Notes: a model not told the origin generated them from the sequence alone. Positions 16,725 to 28,168 are shown, counted from the first letter of the stretch. The stretch: 42,146 nt of DNA from Sedimenticola thiotaurini (GCA_011051715.1 DRKP01000021.1:1-42146); one strand, 5' to 3'. Made by a program: numbers and translations.

Positions 16725-17039
16725 CCTTCGATTCCCCGCCTCCGATGTTGCGCGCCGTGTTCTGACGGAGAGCCCCGGCACTGCGGCGCCTACGGCACCG
16801 GGCCCTGTTCCCTTCGATTCACCCTTGGTCCTTCCCATAGCGGCCCGGAGCTGACCCCCTTTACCCCCGTCGGCGAACTTTTTTTCCCGTGTCCGGCAGG
16901 GGGTGGACGGTCCTTACCGGCACATCCGCCAACCCCCGGGGACGTCGACGTACCCGACCGGATCGATGCCAAATGAAAATTAACGGCGGCGAAGATATAC
17001 TACAAGATCGTTATTCCTCACTACCACCGGACCATTGAA

Positions 17040-17978
17040 TTGAGCAAGGAAATCGTTGTCGGCAAGCCGGATCTGACCACTTTTCAGGGGTTGATCTTCG
17101 CCCTCGAGCAGTACTGGGCACAGCAGGGTTGCGTCGTCCTGCAACCCTATGACATGGAGATGGGTGCCGGCACCTTCCACACCGCCACCTTCCTCCGGTC
17201 CATCGGACCGGAGCCATGGAACGCCGCCTATGTACAGCCGTCCCGCCGCCCCACCGACGGGCGCTACGGCGAGAACCCCAACCGGCTGCAGCACTACTAC
17301 CAGTTCCAGGTGGTGATGAAGCCCTCACCCCTCGATATCCAGGAGCGCTACCTGGCGTCGCTGAAACTGCTCGGCATCGATCCCGGCGTTCACGACATCC
17401 GCTTCGTGGAGGACAACTGGGAATCCCCCACCCTCGGCGCCTGGGGCCTGGGTTGGGAGGTCTGGCTCAATGGCATGGAGGTGACCCAGTTCACCTACTT
17501 CCAGCAGGTGGGGGGCCTCGACTGCCGCCCGGTGACGGGTGAGATCACCTACGGGCTGGAACGGATCGCCATGTACATCCAGGGGGCGGAGAGCGTGTTC
17601 GACCTGGTCTGGACCCACGGTCCCCAGGGCGACGTCACCTACGGCGACGTGTTCCATCAGAACGAGGTGGAACAGTCGGCCTACAACTTTGATCACGCCG
17701 ACGTCGCCTTCCACTTCACCCTGTTCGACCAGTGCGAGGCCACCTGCAACCGGCTGATCGGGCTGGGGCTGCCCCTGCCGGCCTACGAACAGGTGCTGAA
17801 GGCCTCCCACGCCTTCAACCTGCTGGATGCCCGCCACGCCATCTCGGTCACCGAGCGCCAGCGCTACATCCTGCGCGTGCGCACCCTGGCCCGGGCGGTG
17901 GCCCAGGCCTACTACGAGGCCCGGGAGAAGCTGGGCTTTCCGATGCTGACCCGGGAGCCGGAGGTGACCCATGGCTGA
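17040..17978 (+). CDS. glyQ: Glycyl-tRNA synthetase alpha subunit
   Basis: Class II synthetase catalytic subunit of the bacterial alpha2beta2 enzyme, 312 residues. Strong family segments are [47 protein letters not shown] (given in part), [18 protein letters not shown] and [15 protein letters not shown]. No ATG fits; TTG 17040 gives the expected N-terminus ([15 protein letters not shown]). No clear Shine-Dalgarno is seen. A TATACT-like -10 lies near 16995. The 3' end overlaps glyS by 8 bp. Confidence 0.95.
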   Translation: MSKEIVVGKPDLTTFQGLIFALEQYWAQQGCVVLQPYDMEMGAGTFHTATFLRSIGPEPWNAAYVQPSRRPTDGRYGENPNRLQHYYQFQVVMKPSPLDIQERYLASLKLLGIDPGVHDIRFVEDNWESPTLGAWGLGWEVWLNGMEVTQFTYFQQVGGLDCRPVTGEITYGLERIAMYIQGAESVFDLVWTHGPQGDVTYGDVFHQNEVEQSAYNFDHADVAFHFTLFDQCEATCNRLIGLGLPLPAYEQVLKASHAFNLLDARHAISVTERQRYILRVRTLARAVAQAYYEAREKLGFPMLTREPEVTHG

Positions 17979-20040
17979 GCGTGCCGACCTGCTGTTCGAA
18001 CTGGGCACCGAGGAGCTGCCGCCCACCGCCCTGAAGAGCCTGTCCGGGGCCCTGCAGAGGGAATTCGCCGCGGGCCTGGAGAAGGCCGGGCTCGACCATG
18101 GGGAGATCACCCCCTTCGCCACACCCCGACGGCTGGCCCTGCGGATCGAGGCGCTGGCCCTGGCCCAGCCCGACCGGGAGATGGAACGCCGTGGCCCGGC
18201 CCTGCAGGCGGCCTTCGATGCCGACGGCCGGCCCACCAGGGCAGCCGAGGGATTCGCCCGCTCCTGCGGCACCACGGTGGAGCAGCTGCAGCGCATCCGT
18301 ACCGACAAGGGAGAGTGGCTGGCCTACCGCATCCACGAGAAGGGCCGGCGCGCCGCCGAACTGCTGCCCGCCATCGCCGAGACCGCCCTCGGACGGCTGC
18401 CGATCCCCAAGCGCATGCGCTGGGGCGATTCCGATGCCCAGTTCGTGCGCCCGGTCCACTGGCTGCTGTTCCTCCACGGTGACCAGGTGATCCCCTGCAC
18501 CCTGCTCGATGCCCGCGCCGGCCGGGAGACCCGGGGGCACCGCTTCCACCACCCCGGTCCCATCCCGATCGACGACATCGGACGCTATGAACAGGTGCTG
18601 GAGGAACAGGGAAAAGTAATCGCTCACTTCGACCGGAGGGCACGGCATATCGAAGATCAGGTACAGCGCACGGCGGAGACCATCGGCGCCGTCGCGCAGA
18701 TCGACCCGAACCTTCTGGAAGAGGTGACCGCGCTGGTGGAGTGGCCCCAGCCCATCGCCGCCGGCTTCGAGGAGCGGTTCCTGGAGGTGCCCCACGAGGC
18801 GCTGATCCTGACCATGAAGAAGAACCAGAAGTACTTCCACCTGCTGGACGGGGAGGGACGGCTGGTCAACCACTTCATCACCATCGCCAATATCGAGAGC
18901 CCGACGCCGGAGGTGATCAAGGAGGGCAACGAACGGGTGATCCGCCCGCGCCTCGCCGACGCCATGTTCTTCTGGGAACAGGATGGCAAACGGCGCCTGG
19001 AGGATCACGTCGACTCCCTCAAGGAGGTGGTGTTCCAGCAGCAGCTCGGCAGCATGTACGAGAAGTCGGAACGGGTGGCCACGCTGGCGGCCTGGATCGC
19101 CGGGCTGATCGACGGTGACCCGGCCATGGCCCGGCGGGCCGCCATGCTCAGCCGCTGCGACCTGATGACGGAGATGGTCTACGAGTTCCCCGAGATGCAG
19201 GGGATCATGGGCCGTTACCAGGCCCGGCGCGACGGCGAGCCGGAGGAGATCGCCACCGCCATGGACGAGTTCTACATGCCCCGCTTCTCCGGCGACCGCC
19301 TGCCGACCACCCGCACCGGCATCGCCATCGCCCTGGCCGAGCGCATCGACACCCTGACCGGCATCATCGGCATCGGCCAGCGCCCCAGTGGCGACAAGGA
19401 CCCCTTCGCCCTGCGCCGCGCCGCCCTCGGTGCCCTGCGCATCATGAAGGAGCACGCCCTGCCGATACCGCTGCAGGCCCTGCTGGAACAGGCGGCGTCC
19501 GCCCTCGCCGGGCGGATCACCGGGGCGGACACCCTGTCCCAGGTGCGGTCGTTCATGCTCGACCGGCTCAAGGGGATCTACCTGGAGCAGGGTATTCCCG
19601 CCACCCTGTTCGAGGCGGTGGCAGCGGTCCATCCCGACAGCGTGGCCGACTTCGACCGGCGCATCCAGGGCCTGGTCACCTTCGAGCGGCAACCGGAGGC
19701 TGAGGCCCTGGCAGCGGCCAACAAGCGCATTCGCAACATTCTGCGCAAGGCCGGAGAGGAGCCGCCGGAAACGGTGGACGAGACCCTGTTCGGGGATGAC
19801 GCCGAGCGCAACCTGCACCGGCGGCTGACGGAGAAGGCGGGCGAGATCACCCCCCTGCTGGAACGCTACGACTACGAGGCCGTGCTGCTGACGCTGGCCG
19901 CCCTGCGCCAGCCGGTGGACGAATTCTTCGACCGGGTGATGGTGATGGCGGACGATCCGGCGGTGCGCCGCAACCGGCTGGCGCTGTTGAACCAGTTGAG
20001 CCGGCTGTTCCTCCAGGTGGCCGACATCTCCCATCTGTGA
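17971..20040 (+). CDS. glyS: Glycyl-tRNA synthetase beta subunit
   Basis: Beta subunit of the tetrameric glycyl-tRNA synthetase, 689 residues, the same size as in E. coli. It begins [18 protein letters not shown], the usual N-terminus, and contains [34 protein letters not shown] and RVLRPRLADA-type segments (here [17 protein letters not shown]). The C-terminus carries a tRNA-binding DALR-like region with [20 protein letters not shown]. It overlaps glyQ, implying translational coupling. Confidence 0.96.
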   Translation: MAERADLLFELGTEELPPTALKSLSGALQREFAAGLEKAGLDHGEITPFATPRRLALRIEALALAQPDREMERRGPALQAAFDADGRPTRAAEGFARSCGTTVEQLQRIRTDKGEWLAYRIHEKGRRAAELLPAIAETALGRLPIPKRMRWGDSDAQFVRPVHWLLFLHGDQVIPCTLLDARAGRETRGHRFHHPGPIPIDDIGRYEQVLEEQGKVIAHFDRRARHIEDQVQRTAETIGAVAQIDPNLLEEVTALVEWPQPIAAGFEERFLEVPHEALILTMKKNQKYFHLLDGEGRLVNHFITIANIESPTPEVIKEGNERVIRPRLADAMFFWEQDGKRRLEDHVDSLKEVVFQQQLGSMYEKSERVATLAAWIAGLIDGDPAMARRAAMLSRCDLMTEMVYEFPEMQGIMGRYQARRDGEPEEIATAMDEFYMPRFSGDRLPTTRTGIAIALAERIDTLTGIIGIGQRPSGDKDPFALRRAALGALRIMKEHALPIPLQALLEQAASALAGRITGADTLSQVRSFMLDRLKGIYLEQGIPATLFEAVAAVHPDSVADFDRRIQGLVTFERQPEAEALAAANKRIRNILRKAGEEPPETVDETLFGDDAERNLHRRLTEKAGEITPLLERYDYEAVLLTLAALRQPVDEFFDRVMVMADDPAVRRNRLALLNQLSRLFLQVADISHL

Positions 20041-20066
20041 GGCAACGACCGAGGGAGGACAACGGG

Positions 20067-20414
20067 ATGGGCACCAGGGCAGACAGGAACGACTGGAAGG
20101 CCATGATGGACGCCGTCCAGGCATTCCACGACAAACACCGGTTCCGGGAGACGGGGGGGGAAGAGATGACCTACCGCGTCGCCCTGATGGCCGAGGAGCT
20201 GGGCGAGATCTCCGCCTGTGTCACCAAGGGCAAGCCGGCCGGGGAGCTGGCGGAGGAGGTGGCCGACCTGCTGATCCTGGTGATGGGCACTGCCATCGCC
20301 CGCGGATTCGACCTGAACCAGGCATTCTGGGACAAGATGGACCGGCTGATGCAACGGCAGTCCCGCATGGTGGACGGCAGGATCCGGGTATCCGAATTCG
20401 ATGGGATGGATTGA
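20067..20414 (+). CDS. MazG-like nucleotide pyrophosphohydrolase
   Basis: All-alpha NTP pyrophosphatase family protein of 115 residues. The metal-binding pattern is visible as MAEELGEISAC followed by EEVADLLILVMG (E-x2-E ... E-x2-D). Members hydrolyse (d)NTPs or related nucleotides, often for pool cleaning. ATG 20067 has a good GGGAGG Shine-Dalgarno about 10 bases upstream; an earlier in-frame start overlapping glyS is less likely. It lies 26 bp after glyS, so it is probably in the same operon. Confidence 0.82.
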   Translation: MGTRADRNDWKAMMDAVQAFHDKHRFRETGGEEMTYRVALMAEELGEISACVTKGKPAGELAEEVADLLILVMGTAIARGFDLNQAFWDKMDRLMQRQSRMVDGRIRVSEFDGMD

Positions 20415-20436
20415 TGTAAGTATGTATTTACTTACA
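20415..20436. repeat. Short palindrome between mazG-like and gmhB-like genes
   Basis: Perfect 8-bp arms TGTAAGTA and TACTTACA flank a 6-bp loop directly after the mazG-like stop. The sequence is AT-rich in a GC-rich setting. A second small hairpin (GTGGC/GCCAC) follows at about 20443-20455. No T-run makes a clear terminator. Confidence 0.6.
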
Positions 20437-20504
20437 CTATCTGTGGCAGAGCCACCAGGCATTTGCAGCACACTGCCGAACAGCAAGCAGCCAGCGAAGC
20501 GGCG

Positions 20505-21080
20505 ATGACGGCGACCTGCGCAAAGGCGGTGATCCTCAGTCGCGACGGGGTCATCAACGAGGAGGCCGATGGCTTCATCAAGTCACCCCAGGAGTGGCGG
20601 CCCATCGCCGGCAGCCTGGAGGCCATCGCCCGCCTCAACCAGGCCGGCTGCCAGGTGATCGTCACCACCAACCAGCCGGGGCTGGCCCGGGGGCTGTTCG
20701 ACATCGATACCCTGAACGCGATCCACAAGCGACTCTACCGCCAGCTCGACCGGCTCGGTGGCCACCTGGACGGCATCTTCTTCTGCCCGCACCGACCCAG
20801 CGACAACTGCCCCTGCCGCAAGCCGAGGCCGGGAATGATCGAACAGGCCCGGGAGCGCTTCCATCTGGACCTGGCCGACACCGTCATGATCGGGCATCAG
20901 TCGCGGGACCTGGAGGCGGCCAGAGCAGCCGCCGTCCGCCCGATCCTGGTCATGACCGGCCAGGGCCGCAGGACCCTGGAACAACTCCCCCAACCGCCCG
21001 GGATCCCCTGTTTCGAGAACCTGGCCGATGCGGCACAATTCGTTCTCTCCGGTACCACCCAGGTGCCGTCGGAACACTGA
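20505..21080 (+). CDS. GmhB-like HAD protein lacking key catalytic aspartates
   Basis: 191-residue homolog of D-glycero-D-manno-heptose-1,7-bisphosphate 7-phosphatase. The fold signatures are clear: VINEEADGFIKSP, TTNQPGLARG, the zinc ligands C94, H96, C102 and C104 (CPH...CPC), and KPRPGM with the motif III lysine at 106. But motif I reads LSRDG, with Ser12 where the nucleophilic Asp should be, and motif IV reads IGHQSRD, with His131 in place of the metal-binding Asp. Phosphatase activity by the usual HAD mechanism is therefore unlikely. It may be a pseudoenzyme or a decaying gene. A TTG start at 20463 is possible; ATG 20505 is preferred. plsC follows. Confidence 0.8.
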   Translation: MTATCAKAVILSRDGVINEEADGFIKSPQEWRPIAGSLEAIARLNQAGCQVIVTTNQPGLARGLFDIDTLNAIHKRLYRQLDRLGGHLDGIFFCPHRPSDNCPCRKPRPGMIEQARERFHLDLADTVMIGHQSRDLEAARAAAVRPILVMTGQGRRTLEQLPQPPGIPCFENLADAAQFVLSGTTQVPSEH

Positions 21081-21133
21081 CCTGACGGGCCGTTTCCCGG
21101 CCCCGCCTTTCTGCAGTCGAGGTAACGACGACG

Positions 21134-21853
21134 ATGCTGGTTCTGCGATCTCTCCTCTATTTCCTGTCGATGATCGTGACCACCCTGGTGTTCAGCCTGT
21201 TGATCATCCTCTTCGGCCCGTTTCTGCCCTTTCGCCAGGTATCGTGGTTCGCCAACAGCTGGGGACTGGTCAACCTGAAACTGCTGAAATGGATCTGCGG
21301 TCTCGACTATCGTCTCCACGGCACCGAGCACATCCCCGACCGGCCCTGCATCATCCTGTCCAAGCACCAGTCCGCCTGGGAGACCATCGCCTTCCGCCAT
21401 CTCCTGCCGCCGCTGCAGACCTGGGTACTGAAACGGGAACTGATGTGGATCCCCGTGTTCGGCTGGGCCCTGGCCCTGTGCCAACCGATCGCCATCGACC
21501 GCAAGGCGGGCAAGCAGGCGGCGAAACAGATCATCGACAAGGGTACCGAGGCCCTCGACAAGGGGCGCAACGTCATCATTTTTCCGGAGGGTACCCGAGT
21601 CGCCCCGGGGACACACAAGAAATACGGGATCGGAGGTGCCCTGCTGGCGAAGAAATCCGGCTACCCGGTCCTGCCTGTCGCTCACAACGCCGGCGTATTC
21701 TGGCGCCGGCGGGCGCTGGAGAAGCGCCCCGGCACCATCCAGGTCGTGTTCGGTCCGCTGATCGAGACCGACGGCCTCTCCGCCGCCGCCATCAACCGCA
21801 AGGTGGAGGAGTGGATCGAATCGACGGTGCAGCAGCTGCCGGGGGAGGGGTGA
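21134..21853 (+). CDS. 1-acylglycerol-3-phosphate acyltransferase-like (PlsC family)
   Basis: Membrane-associated acyltransferase of 239 residues, probably converting lysophosphatidate to phosphatidate. An N-terminal membrane helix (LLYFLSMIVTTLVFSLLIILFGPF) precedes the catalytic motif, here KHQSAWE with His78 and Glu83 (H-x4-E rather than the common H-x4-D), and the glycerol-phosphate-binding motif FPEGTR (150-155). The LPVAHNAG and GTIQVVFGPLI elements follow. It lies 53 bp after the gmhB-like gene in the glyQS cluster. The 162-bp convergent gap after it contains only a short dispersed repeat. Confidence 0.88.
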   Translation: MLVLRSLLYFLSMIVTTLVFSLLIILFGPFLPFRQVSWFANSWGLVNLKLLKWICGLDYRLHGTEHIPDRPCIILSKHQSAWETIAFRHLLPPLQTWVLKRELMWIPVFGWALALCQPIAIDRKAGKQAAKQIIDKGTEALDKGRNVIIFPEGTRVAPGTHKKYGIGGALLAKKSGYPVLPVAHNAGVFWRRRALEKRPGTIQVVFGPLIETDGLSAAAINRKVEEWIESTVQQLPGEG

Positions 21854-21920
21854 CCGGAAGCCCGGAGTTCGTTATCCGATCTCCATCGGCAACCCGGCTG
21901 CCACCAGGCAGGGCATTCTC

Positions 21921-21946
21921 GTCGATTCGCGTTTATTCGCGGCCAG
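21921..21946 (-). repeat. Short dispersed repeat (shared with 33643-33668)
   Basis: The minus strand reads ctggccgcgaataaacgcga followed by atcgac. It matches 33643-33668 at 20 of the first 22 positions, in inverted orientation. Similar CGCGAATAAACGCGAAT strings recur in many bacterial genomes (from memory). Confidence 0.5.
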
Positions 21947-22015
21947 GAGATCCTGTCCGCACGGGCCTCGCCAAACCGGGCCGTGGATTCCGCTCCCGCT
22001 GGGACGGATTCGGTC

Positions 22016-22726
22016 TCAGTCGTCGAAGACGACCGTGATCCGCCGGTTTCGCCTGCCCTTCTTTTCGATCTTCCTGATCCGCACCGGGCCGATCTCCGCG
22101 GTCGAGGCGACGTGGGTGCCGCCACAGGGCTGCAGGTCCACGTCCCCGAAGCGGACCAGGCGCACGCGACCGGATCCGGTGGGCGGTTTCACCGACATGG
22201 TCCGGACCAGTTCCGGCTGCTGCTCCAGCTCCTGATCGGTGATCCAGCGGATCTCCATGGGATGATCCTCCTGGATCAGGCGGTTCAGCTCGCGGCCGAT
22301 GGCCTCCTTGTCCGGTGGTTCCGGCAGGTCGAAATCGAGCCGGGCGCTGCCATCGTCACGCACCGATCCCCCGGTGACGCCCGCCGGCACCACCGCGCAC
22401 AGCAGGTGCATGCAACTGTGCATGCGCATCAGGCGGTGACGGCGCTCCCAGTCGATCTCCAGCGTCACCGTCTCCCCCACCCCGGGGCACTGGGATCCCT
22501 CGGCCAGCAGGTGGAGCAGCTCGCCGCTCTCCCTCTCCTTGCGCGTGTCCACCACCTGCAGCTCGCTGCCGTCGGCGCGGATCATGCGCCCGGTATCGCC
22601 GGGCTGGCCGCCGCCGGTGGGATAGAAGATGGTCCGGTCGAGGCGGACGCCGCGTTCATCGCACGCCTCCACCCGGGCCTCTATCCTCTTCAGGTAGCCA
22701 TCCTCCCGAAACAGTTCGTCGGTCAT
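22016..22726 (-). CDS. Alanyl-tRNA editing hydrolase, AlaX-like
   Basis: Free-standing editing protein related to the AlaRS editing domain; it deacylates Ser-tRNA(Ala) and related mischarged tRNAs. The 236 residues contain FYPTGGGQPGDTG, zinc ligands His103 and His107 (MHSCMHLL), and Cys201 and His205 (QPCGGTHV). ATG 22726 has a GGAG about 9 bases upstream. An in-frame ATG 9 bp earlier would overlap this site. It faces the plsC gene convergently. The AT-rich sequence at 22770-22815 may carry its promoter. Confidence 0.88.
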   Translation of the reverse strand: MTDELFREDGYLKRIEARVEACDERGVRLDRTIFYPTGGGQPGDTGRMIRADGSELQVVDTRKERESGELLHLLAEGSQCPGVGETVTLEIDWERRHRLMRMHSCMHLLCAVVPAGVTGGSVRDDGSARLDFDLPEPPDKEAIGRELNRLIQEDHPMEIRWITDQELEQQPELVRTMSVKPPTGSGRVRLVRFGDVDLQPCGGTHVASTAEIGPVRIRKIEKKGRRNRRITVVFDD

Positions 22727-22783
22727 CGATCCCATCTCCAGTTACCGGGACATCGCCGGATTGAACCCGGAAAAATAATATAA

Positions 22784-22799
22784 CTTATTGATTAATAAG
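22784..22799. promoter_or_regulatory. AT-rich palindrome between gyrB and alaX
   Basis: CTTATT (22784-22789) and AATAAG (22794-22799) form a 6-bp dyad inside a very AT-rich stretch (about 22770-22815). On the minus strand it offers several TATATT/TATTAT-like -10 elements for the alaX gene. It could also act in gyrB 3' end formation, though no clear terminator is seen. Confidence 0.35.
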
Positions 22800-22874
22800 A
22801 TAATTAACGAGATTTTCAGAGCCAGATCGCAAGCGAACGGGAGGTCCCCCGGGGCCGGCATGCCGGGCCTAGGA

Positions 22875-25283
<2,409 letters not shown>

Positions 25284-25308
25284 TCAACTCCATAGATGAA
25301 CCGAACCA

Positions 25309-26376
25309 TTATACACCGTCCGGCACCATCGCCCCATGTTCCACGTGGAACATGACATCGGAGACCCTATTGCTGAAGATTCCCGCATCTGTCGCCGTAA
25401 TGAAGACCTGGGAGTCGTTCACCCTCAGCCTGTCGAGCATTCTCTCCCGGTGCTCCCGATCCAGTTCGGCGGCCAGGTCATCCATCAGAATGACCGGCCG
25501 CTTTCCAGTCCGTTCCCGGATCAGGCGGGTCTGGGCCAGGAACAGCCCACATACGATCAGTTTCTGCTGTCCCCTGGAGGCCCACTGTCTCGACAGCTCC
25601 CCCTCGAGCCTTACTACCAGGTCGGCGCGGTGGGGACCTGCGTGGGTGAATCCCCGACTCAGATCGGCAGAGCGGTTTCTGTCCAGGGACTCACCGAGGT
25701 CCTGTTCCGCGTCCCACCCCCTTCTCCATTCCAGGCGCACCTGCTGACCATCCAGAAGATGCTGCATCTCCTCTTCCAGATATCGGGAGAGTTCCTCGAC
25801 ATACCCCCTCCGAATCCGGTCTATCGATCCGGCGAGTTCGATGATCTCCTCATCCCAGAGGGCATGGATGTCCTGCTGGTTCTTCAGGGCGGCATTCCGC
25901 TGCGTCAGGGCACGGTGATACCTGGAGGAGAGTCTCTGGTATCCATGTTCCACGTGGAACACTCCCCATTCGATGAACCGTCTTCGAACACCTGCACCCG
26001 CTTCGAGAAGCTCATGGGATCGAGGGGTGATGATGTGAATCGGCAACTGTTTCGCCAGGGTGGAGAGCTTCCGTACGCTGGTACCGTTCATGCGAACAGT
26101 GATCTCCCTGGCAGAGCGTCGTATACCGATCCGGGTGGAGATCCCGCTGTCCCTTATCTGTCCCGTCACCTCATACCAGGGTTTCCCCTTCATGATGACC
26201 GCACGGCTCTTCGACTCCCGGAACGATCGACCTCTTCCCAGGATATAGATCGCCTCCAACAGGGAGGTCTTGCCGGAACCATTGGTTCCGACGATCAGGT
26301 TGATTCCCTGCTGGGGCCGCAGGTGGATCTCAACGAGATTGCGGAGGTTTCTGATGCTGATCGACTCCAGGGCCAT
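25309..26376 (-). CDS. recF: DNA replication and repair protein RecF
   Basis: SMC-like ATPase that helps load RecA at gaps, 355 residues. Walker A is VGTNGSGKTSLLEAI; the signature region THAGPHRADL and the Walker B ILMDDLAAELD are present. Two perfect 16-bp parS palindromes lie inside the coding sequence and encode nearly the same peptide twice (VFHVEHG at about 138-144 and MFHVEHG at the C-terminus). The first falls within the family-conserved core; the second is in the variable tail. It is separated from dnaN by an unusual 462-bp gap. Confidence 0.97.
   Translation of the reverse strand: MALESISIRNLRNLVEIHLRPQQGINLIVGTNGSGKTSLLEAIYILGRGRSFRESKSRAVIMKGKPWYEVTGQIRDSGISTRIGIRRSAREITVRMNGTSVRKLSTLAKQLPIHIITPRSHELLEAGAGVRRRFIEWGVFHVEHGYQRLSSRYHRALTQRNAALKNQQDIHALWDEEIIELAGSIDRIRRGYVEELSRYLEEEMQHLLDGQQVRLEWRRGWDAEQDLGESLDRNRSADLSRGFTHAGPHRADLVVRLEGELSRQWASRGQQKLIVCGLFLAQTRLIRERTGKRPVILMDDLAAELDREHRERMLDRLRVNDSQVFITATDAGIFSNRVSDVMFHVEHGAMVPDGV
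25337..25352. promoter_or_regulatory. parS: parS site (ParB binding), within recF 3' end
   Basis: TGTTCCACGTGGAACA is a perfect 16-bp palindrome equal to the Pseudomonas-type parS sequence, lying in the chromosomal origin region where parS sites cluster. ParB should load here for origin segregation. Confidence 0.9.
25946..25961. promoter_or_regulatory. parS: parS site (ParB binding), within recF
   Basis: A second exact TGTTCCACGTGGAACA palindrome, 609 bp from the first. Two identical 16-mers of this kind so close together are very unlikely by chance. Confidence 0.9.
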
Positions 26377-26454
26377 TGCACTTCCTGATTACCCCCAATC
26401 TCCAGCCATCCTACAACAGCACTGGGCAATTCGGTCTCTTGAAAATTGAGATTC

Positions 26455-26521
26455 ACCACAAAGCCACGGAGATTGGAAGAATGTTTCGTTCCTTACCACG
26501 ATATCTCTGTGGCTCTGTGGT
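26455..26521. repeat. Dispersed inverted repeat in recF-dnaN gap
   Basis: ACCACAAAGCCACGGAGAT (26455-26473) is nearly the reverse complement of ATCTCTGTGGCTCTGTGGT (26503-26521); 17 of 19 positions pair. It resembles the widespread ACCACAGAGACACAGAGA-type repeat of many bacterial genomes (recalled, not searched). The 26522-26700 stretch shows nothing else clear. Confidence 0.65.
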
Positions 26522-26703
26522 CGATCACTGTGACAGAAGGACTCTGCACCGCCGTCGCGGAATCGGGTTCAGAAATAACCAGGTTTCGCTTATTCGTGCA
26601 GATCGGCAACGTGGGATTGGGTGGAGGTATGGTGCTTGGGCCGACTCTGGTCTACCGCCTCCCCTGGCTCAGACCAACCGTTCGCCGACTTGTCCAGTGA
26701 TAG

Positions 26704-26838
26704 TGAACCCCCGGGATCTGATCCCGGAAGCCCGGGAAAGAGCCCCGGGATCGTCATCCCGGCGCAGGTCGGAATCCATTCCTTTCGACCGCCTGCTTCC
26801 AGGCCGGCGCCGGCCTGGCGGGTTCATGTTGACGGGCC
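26704..26838. repeat. CCCGGG-rich and ATTCCC-type repeat cluster
   Basis: This stretch contains the dyad CCGGGATC-t-GATCCCGG, several further CCCGGG strings, and cgtcatcccggcgcaggtcg followed by gaatccattc, which resembles the common GTCATTCCCGCG...GGGAATCC repeat. It ends directly at the dnaN stop codon. No open reading frame is convincing here. Confidence 0.5.
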
Positions 26839-27939
26839 TTAGAGCCGCATGGGCATGATCACGTAGCGGCTGTCCGCGTTGCTGTCGTCCTCGATCAGGC
26901 AGCTGCTGTTTGGATCACTCAGGGAGAGACGGACCCGGTCCGAATCGATCACATTGAGGACCTCGAGCAGATAGCCCACGTTGAAGCCGATCACCAGATC
27001 CTCCCCATCGTAATCGACTTCCAACTCCTCCTGGGCCTCCTCCTGTTCCGGGTTGTGGGCCAACAGCTCCAGCATCCCGCGGGAGAACTGGAACCGGATC
27101 CCCCGGTATTTCTCGTTGGAGAGGATCGAGGTCCGCTGCAGGGCCTGCCGCAGGGTCTCCTTGTCGGCCACGACGCGCTTGCTCGAGTCCATCGGAATCA
27201 CCCGCTGGTAATCCGGGAACTTGCCGTCGATCAGCTTCGAGGTGAAGACGGTATCGTTGAAACTGATCCTGATGTGGTTGCTCGAGATATCGACTGCGAC
27301 CTCTTTCTCATCCTCGGACAGCAGTCGTCCCAGCTCCAGTACCGCCTTGCGTGGAATGATCACCTGGACGCTGACATCACTGCCGGCACTACAGTCCGCC
27401 TCACTCAGGGCGAGACGATGGCCGTCTGTCGCAACACTGCGGATCCTGCCATCGTCCAGCTCCAGCAGCATGCCGTTCAGGTAGTAGCGCACATCCTGCT
27501 GTGCCATCGCGAAATGGGTCTTGTCGATCAGACGCTTCAGGAGCTTTTCGTCGATCGAGAACCGGTGACTGCTCGCCATCGGTTCGATCACCGGATAGTC
27601 CTGGGCCGGCAGGATCCCGAGTGTGAACCGGCTGCGGCCGGAGAGGACCTTCGCCTTCTCCCCTTCCACCTCGATGGTGATCTCCGCACCATCCGGCAGG
27701 GCACGACAGATATCGATCAGTTTCCTGGCCGGCAGGGTGAAGTCCATTTCGCCATCACACTGCACCGCTACCCGGGTCTTCATCTCTACCTCCAGGTCGG
27801 TGGCGGTGATCGTCAGCTGCCCCTTCTCCGCATTGACCAGGATATTGGCCAGAATCGGCAGGGTCTGTCTTCGTTCCACCACGCCTCCCACCTGTTGCAG
27901 GGGGGGGAGAAAGGTATCCTTGTTGGTAACGATCTTCAT
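26839..27939 (-). CDS. dnaN: DNA polymerase III sliding clamp (beta subunit)
   Basis: Ring-shaped processivity clamp of the replicase, 366 residues as in E. coli. It starts MKIVTNKDTFLPPLQQVGGVVERRQ (in part) and ends with the typical YVIMPMRL. Three clamp-fold repeats are evident (for example ITATDLEVEM, VATDGHRLALSEAD, FNVGYLLEVLNVI). ATG 27939 matches the family start; an in-frame ATG 27 bp earlier is unlikely. It is the first gene after the putative oriC spacer, transcribed away from dnaA in the same direction. Confidence 0.98.
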   Translation of the reverse strand: MKIVTNKDTFLPPLQQVGGVVERRQTLPILANILVNAEKGQLTITATDLEVEMKTRVAVQCDGEMDFTLPARKLIDICRALPDGAEITIEVEGEKAKVLSGRSRFTLGILPAQDYPVIEPMASSHRFSIDEKLLKRLIDKTHFAMAQQDVRYYLNGMLLELDDGRIRSVATDGHRLALSEADCSAGSDVSVQVIIPRKAVLELGRLLSEDEKEVAVDISSNHIRISFNDTVFTSKLIDGKFPDYQRVIPMDSSKRVVADKETLRQALQRTSILSNEKYRGIRFQFSRGMLELLAHNPEQEEAQEELEVDYDGEDLVIGFNVGYLLEVLNVIDSDRVRLSLSDPNSSCLIEDDSNADSRYVIMPMRL

Positions 27940-28113
27940 GGCGAAGTTCTCTTTATCAATAATCAATATAAAGAATATTTATTATCTATTGTTGTTGTTA
28001 AGGGCCGGCCAGGCTGTGGATATACTTCAATTAATGCTTATTTTTCAATAGGTTATCCATTGAACTCCTTGTTGAAAAGGTCTGTATGCGAAGACCCGGG
28101 GCTGTCCATGTCT

Positions 28114-28122
28114 TGTGGATAA
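28114..28122 (-). promoter_or_regulatory. DnaA box
   Basis: Exact consensus TTATCCACA read on the minus strand. Confidence 0.8.
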
Positions 28123-28159
28123 CTTCGACGATCGCCCATTCTGTACAAATACGGACAAG

Positions 28160-28168
28160 TTATCCACA
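28160..28168 (+). promoter_or_regulatory. DnaA box
   Basis: Exact consensus TTATCCACA directly abutting the dnaA stop codon. Confidence 0.8.

Larger units (their letters stand above)
27940..28168. other. oriC: Candidate oriC (dnaA-dnaN spacer)
   Basis: The spacer joins an about 50-bp segment of under 20% GC (27950-28000, a candidate unwinding element) with four DnaA-box-like 9-mers: TGTGGATAT (28015-28023), TTATCCATT (28053-28061), TGTGGATAA (28114-28122) and TTATCCACA (28160-28168). Two of them are exact consensus. Transcription diverges around this area. The dnaA-rpmH spacer has only one box and no comparable AT-rich block. Confidence 0.7.

Noticed and set aside
16995-17000. TATACT as a glyQ promoter
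   Set aside because: The -10 is acceptable but no -35 was found at the right distance, so it is mentioned only under glyQ.
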